Positions 45,470 through 53,664 of a DNA stretch of 64,000 nt are shown piece by piece. Within the stretch, counting starts at the first letter, position 1. The number at the start of each line of letters is the position of its first letter. Below the pieces are notes generated by a model. That model had not been told where the DNA came from. It made no database searches and was given only the letters and a program-made list of their open reading frames with translations. This DNA is from Sphingobacteriaceae bacterium (GTDB lineage Bacteria > Bacteroidota > Bacteroidia > B-17B0 > Aurantibacillaceae): NCBI GenBank assembly GCA_023251775.1, contig JAHEYC010000006.1, positions 1 through 64,000 of the forward strand, in the 5' to 3' direction. The position numbers and the translations under genes were made by a program.

Positions 45470-46572
45470 TCTTTAATTTTAGATAGTTTTTTAATTAATT
45501 TCGATCCCATCGCAATGCCCTTGTCCTCGATAAACTGTTTTGTTACAATGGCCATTAGCAGTGTGCCCAAGGTTGTTACAGCTAAACACAACGTTAATAC
45601 GAATACACTACTGAGTTTTCCCACTAATGCTTGATTTATATAGGTTGAAATTCCCCAAGCAAAAATGAAATGAAATAAGTAAATGGAAAATGAAACCCTT
45701 CCAATTAATTGAAGGAATTTGAAATTTAATTGCTCAATACTTTTAAATGCAAAGAACAAGAAAGCAAAGGTAACAGAGGTAAAAAATGGAAAGAGAGAAA
45801 TGTCGGACAGATCAAAGTATTTTACTGTGAGCATAATTAGTGACAAAAACATGAACGCCATAAAAAATAAGAGGCCTTGTTTAGTGTCGTAAACCTTATT
45901 CTTAAAAATGGTATAAAAACAAATTCCCATTAGAAAAACGGGTAATTGATTAAGTAAGGTGCAATAATAGAAATTGAAATCATGTTTAGAGACCGGTGGG
46001 AATAAATGCGGTAGAGCTCTAAAAAAAACAAAAGCACTTATCGCAGCTGCAATTGGTAATGAAATTATGATCCATTTCTTACTTAAGCTCGAAATTTTAC
46101 TGAACAAGAATGGAAAGATCAAATAAAACATCATCTCTGTACCGATCGACCATCCGCCGGGAACAGCTTGAAAAATAGGACCCGGGGACAGACTTTGAGT
46201 AAATGTAAGATGTCTGAATATGCTGGTCCAAGAATTCTCAACATTGACATTAAATGAAGGTATGATGTCGTGACCTCTCATATAATAAATGACCCCATAT
46301 AAAAGTATTCCGAAATAATATAGCGGTGCTATTCTAAAAAAACGTCGAATAAAATATTTTATATTCGCTTTATCCTCATTTTCCCTACCCTCTTTTGATA
46401 AACATAAGGTGTATGCCGAAACAAAGAAAAAAAGCTGAACGCCATGCTTACCATAGTTACATATGTTTTTTACGAACGGATGAAGATCGCTTATACTTTG
46501 AGATGTATGAACAAAAATCACACCCAGAATTGCAAGTCCACGAAGGCTATCTATGTATTCGTATTTCTTCAC
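45466..46572 (-). CDS. Acyltransferase family 3 (OafA-like) membrane protein
   Basis: This 368-residue protein has about ten membrane helices. The start YIDSLRGLAILGVIFVHTSQS carries the conserved SLRG and catalytic-region His. YFIRRFFRIAPLYYFGI and the GGWSIGTEMMFYLIFPFLF segment are typical of the family. It should O-acylate a sugar of the surface glycan at the inner membrane. It is the second acyltransferase-3 protein of the locus and is clearly different in sequence from the plus-strand one at 38525. It overlaps the neighbouring genes by 1 and 4 nt, inside the main operon. Confidence 0.87.
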   Translation of the reverse strand: MKKYEYIDSLRGLAILGVIFVHTSQSISDLHPFVKNICNYGKHGVQLFFFVSAYTLCLSKEGRENEDKANIKYFIRRFFRIAPLYYFGILLYGVIYYMRGHDIIPSFNVNVENSWTSIFRHLTFTQSLSPGPIFQAVPGGWSIGTEMMFYLIFPFLFSKISSLSKKWIIISLPIAAAISAFVFFRALPHLFPPVSKHDFNFYYCTLLNQLPVFLMGICFYTIFKNKVYDTKQGLLFFMAFMFLSLIMLTVKYFDLSDISLFPFFTSVTFAFLFFAFKSIEQLNFKFLQLIGRVSFSIYLFHFIFAWGISTYINQALVGKLSSVFVLTLCLAVTTLGTLLMAIVTKQFIEDKGIAMGSKLIKKLSKIKE

Positions 46573-47810
46573 TAATATCCAAATAGCTTAGAGAGATAAT
46601 AACTCCATCTATGCTTTTTGTTCTCTTTACCAATAAGATCAACGCGCGCTTTTTGAAAATCCTTGTATTTAAAATACGAATGCTCTTGTGCAATATGCTC
46701 AGCTTGCGTTTGCAATGAATTTGATAATTTGTATTCCTTTTCCATCATGGCCTGCAAATTAGTGAGTACTTGAAGACATAATACGGCCGGTTTAATATTA
46801 CTGCAATTATAATTTCCGTAATAATTCATATGATGAGTGAACGCAGTCAGTGAATTTTCGATGCTGTTAACTATATCCTCAGCCATATTCTTGTACTTAT
46901 AGGTTGGATGAAGATGAATTGTCATCTTAGAAAGTAAACTTGGTAATAATAAATGACTGCCTGTAATTGAGATCGCCATGATACTATTGGCATAAATATG
47001 GTTATACTCGAAGTCATTTTCTTTTGTATACGTATCTGTTCGTTTATCCATTATCCAAGCAGGGAAATTAAATTTGTCTGACTCTCCAACAACAATAAAA
47101 TTCACTTTTTCTGAAAAAAATGGTTTCATTAGCGAAAAAAGTTTCGTTATTTTCTTCCCTTGTTTATACGATCCCCATTGCCGAATAGTGTCTTTTCGAT
47201 AATAAAAAACAATATTTTTCTCTTCCTTAGGTTTTGTTTCACCAAAAAGGTCCAGTCTGCTCACTAATTTCTCTTTTAGAAATTCACCATAGGTATGGAT
47301 GGGGAATATCTCTTTGGTACTATAATTTTTTGTTATTGCATCCATACTTTTATTAAGAATAGGACATTTTTCCAAGGCTTTAAATGATTGATCAACTACT
47401 AATACATGAGTGAACGTATTCTTCTTTACAAAATGTTCGAGCGCTTTTGGAACGATGACCAGCGCATCATAGTCCTTTAATTCTGCAGAGCTGTCAACTG
47501 CTAAGAATAATTTAAGTAATGCATGACCAAAACAATTATCCAACACATTAAAAATAATAACCTTTTTGTTCTTTATAACCCCAACTGTTAAGGATACCTT
47601 ACTGTCATCGATAGATCCCTTAGGGTCAAAATTCTCATAAAAGGGTTTATTGTAAAAATTAATTTCGCCTTTCAGTATTGATCTCTTCTTGATATTAAAA
47701 GATAAAGGAAAAGCTCTTGCATGATCGATCGGTAATAAGGATACAGCCTCGTTCGACAATTCTGCATGAAAATAACCAGCGATCACTGTATGTTCGTTGT
47801 ATGCGATCAT
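46572..47810 (-). CDS. Hypothetical protein of polysaccharide locus
   Basis: I do not recognise this 412-residue cytoplasmic protein. The middle has GHALLKLFLAVDSS and a stretch of Rossmann-like alternation (KNIVFYYRKDT, VNFIVVGESDKF, IMAISITGSHLLLPSLLSK) that would suit a GT-B-type glycosyltransferase. No donor-binding motif can be named with confidence, and the C-terminal 100 residues are helical and charged. It overlaps the acyltransferase gene by 1 nt and the methyltransferase-like gene by 4 nt. A sugar-transferring or modifying role is inferred from position only. Confidence 0.6.
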   Translation of the reverse strand: MIAYNEHTVIAGYFHAELSNEAVSLLPIDHARAFPLSFNIKKRSILKGEINFYNKPFYENFDPKGSIDDSKVSLTVGVIKNKKVIIFNVLDNCFGHALLKLFLAVDSSAELKDYDALVIVPKALEHFVKKNTFTHVLVVDQSFKALEKCPILNKSMDAITKNYSTKEIFPIHTYGEFLKEKLVSRLDLFGETKPKEEKNIVFYYRKDTIRQWGSYKQGKKITKLFSLMKPFFSEKVNFIVVGESDKFNFPAWIMDKRTDTYTKENDFEYNHIYANSIMAISITGSHLLLPSLLSKMTIHLHPTYKYKNMAEDIVNSIENSLTAFTHHMNYYGNYNCSNIKPAVLCLQVLTNLQAMMEKEYKLSNSLQTQAEHIAQEHSYFKYKDFQKARVDLIGKENKKHRWSYYLSKLFGY

Positions 47811-48454
47811 TTCTTTTTATCGGGATAAAATGAGATTATATTATCGCGCACATCCATTTTATAATGCGGACGTTTTGATATGACGTATTTATTTAATGCA
47901 TCTATCGTTGGATAATCCTCTGTACCATTAAAATCTTTTGCATCATCAATTACCAGAACATGATCGATGGTGCTTGAAAAAACAGTATCCAATTCTCCGT
48001 ATATAGGACAATTCAATTCGCCTTTTGCTGTACTTCCACCAGAATAATGTCCATCCAACCAAAACAAAGCCGGCTCTTTTAAGATCTTTGTTACTTCTTT
48101 TAGTTTTACCGAACTATCGCCTTCAATAATATGAATATGCTTGAAGCGCTTGAATTTTTCGACAGCCTTTTGATAATAATCAGGACTTAATTCGATGGTA
48201 TAGATCTGATCAAAATTTTTCCGTTGAGCTTCTACCATTTCCCCTTGGAAAGTGCCTGTTTCCACCAAAGTGCTTAGGTTAAATTTTTGTTTATATTCCA
48301 AAATGCGTTGTTGCTTTATGGGATGAGGAGGCGGAACAGGTTTGCCCTTGCTTTCCCATTTGGAAATAAGTTCTTGATTTATTTTCCTGCGTTTCATGTC
48401 CCAATAAGGATCTAATATGAAAAGCGGTAAATTTTTGATGAGGAATTGTTTCAT
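47807..48454 (-). CDS. SAM-dependent methyltransferase-like protein
   Basis: This 215-residue protein has the class I methyltransferase order. The glycine motif reads LVETGTFQGEMVEA (about 62-75), followed by IYTIELSPDYYQKA (acidic end of strand 2), IHIIEGDSSVKLKEV, and ALFWLDGHYSGGST. The last resembles the WxDxxH-like site of sugar O-methyltransferases. An N-terminal helix-rich extension (about 45 residues) may bind a membrane or partner. It probably methylates a sugar in the glycan. It overlaps the gene at 46572-47810 by 4 nt and follows the fusion gene by 3 nt. Confidence 0.72.
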   Translation of the reverse strand: MKQFLIKNLPLFILDPYWDMKRRKINQELISKWESKGKPVPPPHPIKQQRILEYKQKFNLSTLVETGTFQGEMVEAQRKNFDQIYTIELSPDYYQKAVEKFKRFKHIHIIEGDSSVKLKEVTKILKEPALFWLDGHYSGGSTAKGELNCPIYGELDTVFSSTIDHVLVIDDAKDFNGTEDYPTIDALNKYVISKRPHYKMDVRDNIISFYPDKKK

Positions 48455-48457
48455 TTT

Positions 48458-50863
48458 TTAATTTTTTGAAAATTTAAAAAGATTCTTAAGGGTCACTAAT
48501 TTTGGTAATATGTATTTAAATATTGGATATTCTAGATTGGCGTATGATCTAAATTGTTCATGCGGCACGGGTTTTGAAGAAATGATCTGTTTGAATTCTT
48601 CTTCCGAAAGATCCATTTTCTTTAAAAAGAAACGAAGATCCTCTTTAAGTACAACTGCATCAATGATCGGTTTATCTAATTCTTTTAAAGCTTCCTCTTT
48701 GGTAATTTGGCCCGAACATATCATGGATGATAAATGTGCTTTGCGTTTATCAACTCCAAATTTTTCTTTTAAAGCATATCCCTGATAAAATCTGGTAAAA
48801 ATGGATTCATAATGTTTACCACCATAATCTTTCCAGCCAATATTATCAATAAGATATTGCTTTGAATCCACCTTATGGTAATCCAAATAACATAATATAG
48901 GCTCAATATTAAGTCCCCAAATAAATTTTAAATATTGATGCCACCAAAAACCATAGGTAGGAAATGATCTGAATTTTTTTTGTGTGCCAAATTTCTTATA
49001 AATATCTCTGATATTCTTTAGATCTCCTTTATCATACCGCATTGGCTTCGGTAAAATTCCTTCCGATTGATAATTAAAACCTGTAAGGACATACTTTACA
49101 TTCAACTCTTTTGCTTTTTTGAGTGTGATAGCCCACAAACCATGATCGGTTGGAACTTCCCAATCTAAAACTCCTGCTTTTATATATGCTTTTTGCAGAT
49201 CTTTGAATTCCTCCCAATCCACTACAAAGGTGTAAAGATCAAATCCAGTTTTTTTTGATATTTGTTCAATGTTCTTTACGGCAAGTTCGCTATTCCAACC
49301 ATTATCGAAATGAATAAGCAAAGCATTTAATCCCAACTCGTGCGCTTTAATGGCAACAAAAGAACTATCTACGCCACCGCTTACACCAATAAGACAATTA
49401 TATTTTTTCCCTTTGCTCTCACTTTTTATTTTTTCCGCTATCTTTTTCAACTGTGCATCTTTTGTTGACTGGGTCGGTAACATATACATCTCAAAATCTC
49501 GCTTGAACATAGTACAGTAATTACAAACACCATCAGCATTAAATGTGATAGCAGGATCATCCGTAGTATCTAACACACATTGTGTACAACACACTTTATA
49601 TTTTTGCTTCCAAGCATTTTCCTTTTCAATATCCGGTGAGCATTGCAACTCCAGATGCTCGCAAAACATATTAAAATTGTTCTCCGCGTTAAAATGATCC
49701 TTCCAAAAACGCTTTATCTGCTTACTTGCTTCTTCAGTAACCCAACTTGAATCCTTAAAGGTCAAAATAGTTTGCATTAATTCGTTAGGGCTAATGTCTT
49801 TTTTTACCAGAACGCCGGTCTTGCCCGTTACAATTTCGTGCACAGCTCCAACGTTGGTTGCCAAAATAGGGATCCCGAAACTTATCGCCTCCATCATCGA
49901 CACAGGAATGCCTTCTGTTTCGCTAACATTGATGAATAACGTTACAGGTACCCTTTTGTAAAATTCGTTCAATTCCTCAGGGGAAATATGTCCATTCATG
50001 TGAACTTTAACATTATCGGGTATCCGTTCAAGAATTGGTTTTAATTTATCCATTTCCTGCTTGGTATAATCACCAATATGGGTCCACATCATATTCTCCT
50101 TAGCCGTAGTTAAAGCCTCTGCGATCAAATTCAATCGTTTTAAGGGGACAAAGTTCGAGCAAGAAACCAAATGCAATTCGCTTTTCAATAAAGGATTTGT
50201 TCCATTATCAGTTGTACCCAAATAAAATGCTTTTGCCTTGTGAGAAAAAGTGAAATTCTCTTTAATATATCGTTCACCCAACTTAGAAATAGGAAAGATC
50301 GCAGACGCATATTCATAACACGTATGTCTGAATGGAATAAAGTTGTTCGGCCATCGCTCTTTATAAAGATCAAAACCATGTAATCGAAAAACAAATTCTG
50401 TTATCTTGTGATCTTTCATTAATAATGCTAAGGCCAATGCCCAACTATTCATCCAGAAGGAATAATGCAAGGTTTGGTTATGGGTTGAAGGATCGATGAC
50501 CTTTATCTTCTCAGATAATTCAATAGCATTTAAAAGCTCGCTTAAATAGTATCTTATTTTTCTAATAAAATATAATTTTGGTTTACAGTGGATGAATTCA
50601 TTACCAAGTATACTTAGAATGCTCCAAAAATTCTTACGGAAGAGTGCTTTCCTATTACGCACATACTTTATCTCACTTAAAAATCTCACTTCCACATTTG
50701 GAGGTAATTCAAAAGCCCCTTTCTCCTCTATTAAAGGAAGTATGATCACTTTTTTGAAATGTTTACTTAAATACGGTAATTCATTATGCAAATACGGCTC
50801 GCTATGCCCGTAAGGGAAGTTAACTGTATAAAGAAAAATAGTGGTATCCTTTTTATTCGGCAT
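48458..50863 (-). CDS. Fusion: GT4 glycosyltransferase with N-acetyl-sugar amidotransferase (WbpG/PseA type)
   Basis: This 801-residue protein is a single unbroken ORF. Residues 1-405 form a GT-B glycosyltransferase: FRLHGFDLYKERW, LVSCSNFVPLKRLNLI and the donor-site VSETEGIPVSMMEAISFGIPILATNVGAV. Residues 420-801 form a complete amidotransferase. It has the zinc motif CTQCVLDTTD then GVCNYC (about 425-449), the PP-loop GVSGGVDSS near 490, and the family's long C-terminal part with WWHQYLKFIWG. Family members convert an acetamido group to acetamidino using ATP and ammonia from HisH/HisF2-type partners, which are encoded upstream in the operon. The fusion suggests amidination and sugar transfer are coupled. 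It is flanked by 3-nt gaps. Confidence 0.88.
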   Translation of the reverse strand: MPNKKDTTIFLYTVNFPYGHSEPYLHNELPYLSKHFKKVIILPLIEEKGAFELPPNVEVRFLSEIKYVRNRKALFRKNFWSILSILGNEFIHCKPKLYFIRKIRYYLSELLNAIELSEKIKVIDPSTHNQTLHYSFWMNSWALALALLMKDHKITEFVFRLHGFDLYKERWPNNFIPFRHTCYEYASAIFPISKLGERYIKENFTFSHKAKAFYLGTTDNGTNPLLKSELHLVSCSNFVPLKRLNLIAEALTTAKENMMWTHIGDYTKQEMDKLKPILERIPDNVKVHMNGHISPEELNEFYKRVPVTLFINVSETEGIPVSMMEAISFGIPILATNVGAVHEIVTGKTGVLVKKDISPNELMQTILTFKDSSWVTEEASKQIKRFWKDHFNAENNFNMFCEHLELQCSPDIEKENAWKQKYKVCCTQCVLDTTDDPAITFNADGVCNYCTMFKRDFEMYMLPTQSTKDAQLKKIAEKIKSESKGKKYNCLIGVSGGVDSSFVAIKAHELGLNALLIHFDNGWNSELAVKNIEQISKKTGFDLYTFVVDWEEFKDLQKAYIKAGVLDWEVPTDHGLWAITLKKAKELNVKYVLTGFNYQSEGILPKPMRYDKGDLKNIRDIYKKFGTQKKFRSFPTYGFWWHQYLKFIWGLNIEPILCYLDYHKVDSKQYLIDNIGWKDYGGKHYESIFTRFYQGYALKEKFGVDKRKAHLSSMICSGQITKEEALKELDKPIIDAVVLKEDLRFFLKKMDLSEEEFKQIISSKPVPHEQFRSYANLEYPIFKYILPKLVTLKNLFKFSKN

Positions 50864-50866
50864 GAA

Positions 50867-52006
50867 TTATTTTAAACTCGGATTCTCTTTGAAAAAATCA
50901 TTGATCTTTCCGCAAATGAATTCCACTTCATTGGTGGTTAAACTATAATAAAATGGTAATCTTAATAATGTGTCTTGATAGTGATCTGCTTGTTTTAATT
51001 CACCGCCGTTATATTTCGACTCATAAAACGGACTCTTATGCAGAGATAAATAATGGAACACGGTTAAAACATCAAACGATTTTAAATAAGTTATCAATTT
51101 TGTTCGAGTTTCTAAAGAGTTTAACACCAAATAAAACATGTGCGCATTATTTGTTGCGTACTCCGGAATGTGGGGCAAAGTAAAATTCCCCTTAGAAAAA
51201 GCACTTAATTTTTGGTGATAGGTCTCCCAGATCAATTTTCGTTTTGCTTGAATTTGTTCTATGTTCTCAATTTGTGCGAACAAGAACGCGGCAATAACTT
51301 CGCTGGGTAAAAAAGAGGAACCAATATCTACCCAACCATATTTATCCACTTCTCCTCTAAAAAAAGAAGAGCGGTTTGTTCCTTTTTCTCTGATGATCTC
51401 GGCACGTTTTATAAAACGTTCATCATTAATGGCCAACATTCCTCCTTCTCCCGAAATAATATTTTTAGTTTCATGAAATGAAAAACAAGATAAATGTCCG
51501 ATCGAACCTAAGGGTTTTCCCTTATAATAGCTATCAATGGCCTGCGCTGCATCTTCTACAACAAACAGCTCATGTTTTTTAGCTAATGCCATGATCCTAT
51601 CCATATCACAAGCAATTCCGGCATAATGAACAGGCAATATCACTTTTGTTCGTTTTGTGATCAATGGTTCGATATTCTCCACATTCATATTTGGATTCTC
51701 ACCGCCCGAATCAACAAAAATAATTTTTGCACCTCTTAATACGAAGGCATTTACTGTAGATACGAAGGTGTATGAAGGTGCGATCACTTCATCGCCTTCT
51801 TTTATGTCTAATAAAATTGCTGCCATTTCTAAAGCATCGGTACAACTCGTTGTAAGCAATGCCTTTTTGAAACCATATTTTTTCTCGAAGAACTGATGAC
51901 ATTTTTGAGTAAAAATTCCGTCGCCCGAGATCTTTCCCGATTGCACAGCCTCGGCAATATACTTTGTTTCGTTGCCCGTTAAAAAAGGTTTATTAAATGG
52001 GATCAT
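50867..52006 (-). CDS. wecE: dTDP-4-amino-4,6-dideoxygalactose transaminase
   Basis: WecE/RffA aminates dTDP-4-keto-6-deoxyglucose to dTDP-Fuc4N with glutamate and PLP. The 379-residue protein follows the family closely: IPFNKPFLTGNE at the start, SCTDALEMAAILLDI, VEDAAQAID, the PLP lysine in SFHETKNIISGEGG, and the long EVDKYGWVDIGSSFLPSEVIAAFL region. A GNAT protein of the WecD type is directly upstream. Together they would supply dTDP-Fuc4NAc. The dTDP-glucose synthesis genes (rmlA, rmlB) are not in the window. It is 3 nt ahead of the fusion gene. Confidence 0.9.
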   Translation of the reverse strand: MIPFNKPFLTGNETKYIAEAVQSGKISGDGIFTQKCHQFFEKKYGFKKALLTTSCTDALEMAAILLDIKEGDEVIAPSYTFVSTVNAFVLRGAKIIFVDSGGENPNMNVENIEPLITKRTKVILPVHYAGIACDMDRIMALAKKHELFVVEDAAQAIDSYYKGKPLGSIGHLSCFSFHETKNIISGEGGMLAINDERFIKRAEIIREKGTNRSSFFRGEVDKYGWVDIGSSFLPSEVIAAFLFAQIENIEQIQAKRKLIWETYHQKLSAFSKGNFTLPHIPEYATNNAHMFYLVLNSLETRTKLITYLKSFDVLTVFHYLSLHKSPFYESKYNGGELKQADHYQDTLLRLPFYYSLTTNEVEFICGKINDFFKENPSLK

Positions 52007-52018
52007 TTATAAGATAGA

Positions 52019-52726
52019 TTAAAACCAAAAATGATAAATATTTTTTGTGTCTGAAATATGATAGCCGCATTTTTCGTAAAGTTTGCAAGCAAGCGTATTT
52101 TCTCCTTGAGTTACCACAGACGCCGTTGGAAGTTTTTTTGATAAGTACCAATTATGAGAAGCCTTCATTAATTCCATTCCAATTCCTTTTCCTCTTGAGG
52201 CTGGACTTACCGCAATTAGCCCAATTTGCCCATTTATTCCCTCGGCCTTTAATGTTACCAAGCCCAGTATTTTATTATTCTCTTTGTACACTAATACTTC
52301 ATCCGCTATTTGTCTGTTCACCGACTTCGTTATCCATTCGGTATATAAACGTTCAAATTCTTTGTTCTTAAAATTCTTATCCTTGCTAAATCGTGAGTAA
52401 ATACCGCTTTCAATGGCAAGATCCAAAACATCTTTAACCGGTTGGTCAGGTAAAAAACTCACAATATTCTTAGACGCTTCCTCTCCTTTGACAGAAGATA
52501 TGGCAAACGTTGTTTTTGTATCAACCAAAGATCCGCCATGCTGTTTTGCAATTTCATTAAGTTCTTTATTTTGAGAAGGAATAAAACTATATGCCAGTTT
52601 ATAGTGCATTTTCTTTAGTTCGTTCAAACACGATTCCATTTCAATTGCAGAATGGATCTTCTTTGCATCTAAAAGTGCTACTTTATAATTAAAGAACTGC
52701 GAATCCCAATCGAGATGTTTAAACAT
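52019..52726 (-). CDS. wecD: GNAT N-acetyltransferase, WecD-like (dTDP-fucosamine acetyltransferase)
   Basis: This 235-residue protein has an N-terminal region (about 1-120) with the LDWDSQFFNYKVA start of WecD-type enzymes. The C-terminal GNAT domain has GLIAVSPASRGKGIGMELM, the acetyl-CoA loop, and ends CGYHISDTKNIYHFWF as in that family. WecD acetylates the 4-amino group of dTDP-Fuc4N. Its place next to wecE supports this. Similarity to the E. coli enzyme is judged by motif only, so the symbol is probable rather than certain. It overlaps the glycosyltransferase gene by 1 nt. Confidence 0.78.
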   Translation of the reverse strand: MFKHLDWDSQFFNYKVALLDAKKIHSAIEMESCLNELKKMHYKLAYSFIPSQNKELNEIAKQHGGSLVDTKTTFAISSVKGEEASKNIVSFLPDQPVKDVLDLAIESGIYSRFSKDKNFKNKEFERLYTEWITKSVNRQIADEVLVYKENNKILGLVTLKAEGINGQIGLIAVSPASRGKGIGMELMKASHNWYLSKKLPTASVVTQGENTLACKLYEKCGYHISDTKNIYHFWF

Positions 52727-53664
52727 TAGCTCTCACTATTTGCTTTTTCACTGATGATATACAATGGTCTACCTTTTACTTCATTAAATACACGCGAAAG
52801 ATATAATCCAATTATTCCTAAGATAAAAATTATCAATCCCGAGAAAAAACAAATTGAAATGATAAGACTCGACCAACCAGTTACAGTAAATTTTCCGTTT
52901 AATGCCATTACTATTAATACTACAGCCGACAAAAAGGAGATCCCCGCAATGAAAATTCCTAATTTAACAACGAGTTTTAATGGCTTTTCGGAGAAAGCAA
53001 CAATGGTGTTGAATCCTAATGTCATAAGTTTTTTAAGACTGTATGAACTCTCACCTTCAAAACGCAAAGCATGTTCTATCTCGATAGAGGTTTTTTTAAA
53101 TCCTACCCATTGAACTGCAGTTGGAAAAAATCGAATTTGCTCGCGCATTTGCGTAATAGCCTCAATTGCTTTTTTATGATAGATACCAAAATTGGCGATA
53201 GAACTATCCTGTTCGGTTTCGGTCATGTACCCAAGAAAACGATAGAACATCTTCGAGGTAGATCGTTTAAGGAATCCATCTTGTCGTTGCATTCGTTTTG
53301 CCAATACAATATCAAATCCTTCCATTGCTTTTTTATACAATTTTTCTATCTCTTCGGGTTGATCTTGAAGATCACAATCCATTACAACTACCCAATCACC
53401 TTTTGCAATATCTAATCCCGCTGTAATGGCGTAATGCTGACCAAAATTTCGCGAGAGTTTTATGCCTTTAACTTTGTTATTTGTTTTACATACGTTATTT
53501 ATTGCTTCCCAACTTTTATCCGGACCACCATCTTCCACCAAAATGATCTCATACTTCTGTGTGATCTTTGAAATAGAATCGGATATTCTTTTTACCAATT
53601 CAGGAATTATCTTTTCTGCCTTATAAACCGGCGAAACAATGGATATGTGAATGTCGTTACTCAT
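52726..53664 (-). CDS. GtrB/ArnC-type family 2 glycosyltransferase with membrane helices
   Basis: This 312-residue protein has a GT-A domain (1-225) with SIVSPVYKAEKIIPELV, ILVEDGGPDKSW, LSRNFGQHYAITAGL and the DCDLQDQPEE metal-binding region. Two C-terminal membrane helices follow (about 232-258 and 268-292). This is the layout of polyprenyl-phosphate sugar synthases such as GtrB and ArnC, which load one sugar on undecaprenyl phosphate for use on the periplasmic side. It overlaps the next gene, a large membrane protein that may use that lipid-linked sugar, by 8 nt. The sugar is unknown. Confidence 0.87.
   Translation of the reverse strand: MSNDIHISIVSPVYKAEKIIPELVKRISDSISKITQKYEIILVEDGGPDKSWEAINNVCKTNNKVKGIKLSRNFGQHYAITAGLDIAKGDWVVVMDCDLQDQPEEIEKLYKKAMEGFDIVLAKRMQRQDGFLKRSTSKMFYRFLGYMTETEQDSSIANFGIYHKKAIEAITQMREQIRFFPTAVQWVGFKKTSIEIEHALRFEGESSYSLKKLMTLGFNTIVAFSEKPLKLVVKLGIFIAGISFLSAVVLIVMALNGKFTVTGWSSLIISICFFSGLIIFILGIIGLYLSRVFNEVKGRPLYIISEKANSES

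Noticed and set aside
48458-50863. Fusion gene as two separate genes with a missed stop
   Set aside because: The frame is continuous through a linker of about 15 residues with no alternative start context; kept as a fusion, though only read data can exclude an assembly error.
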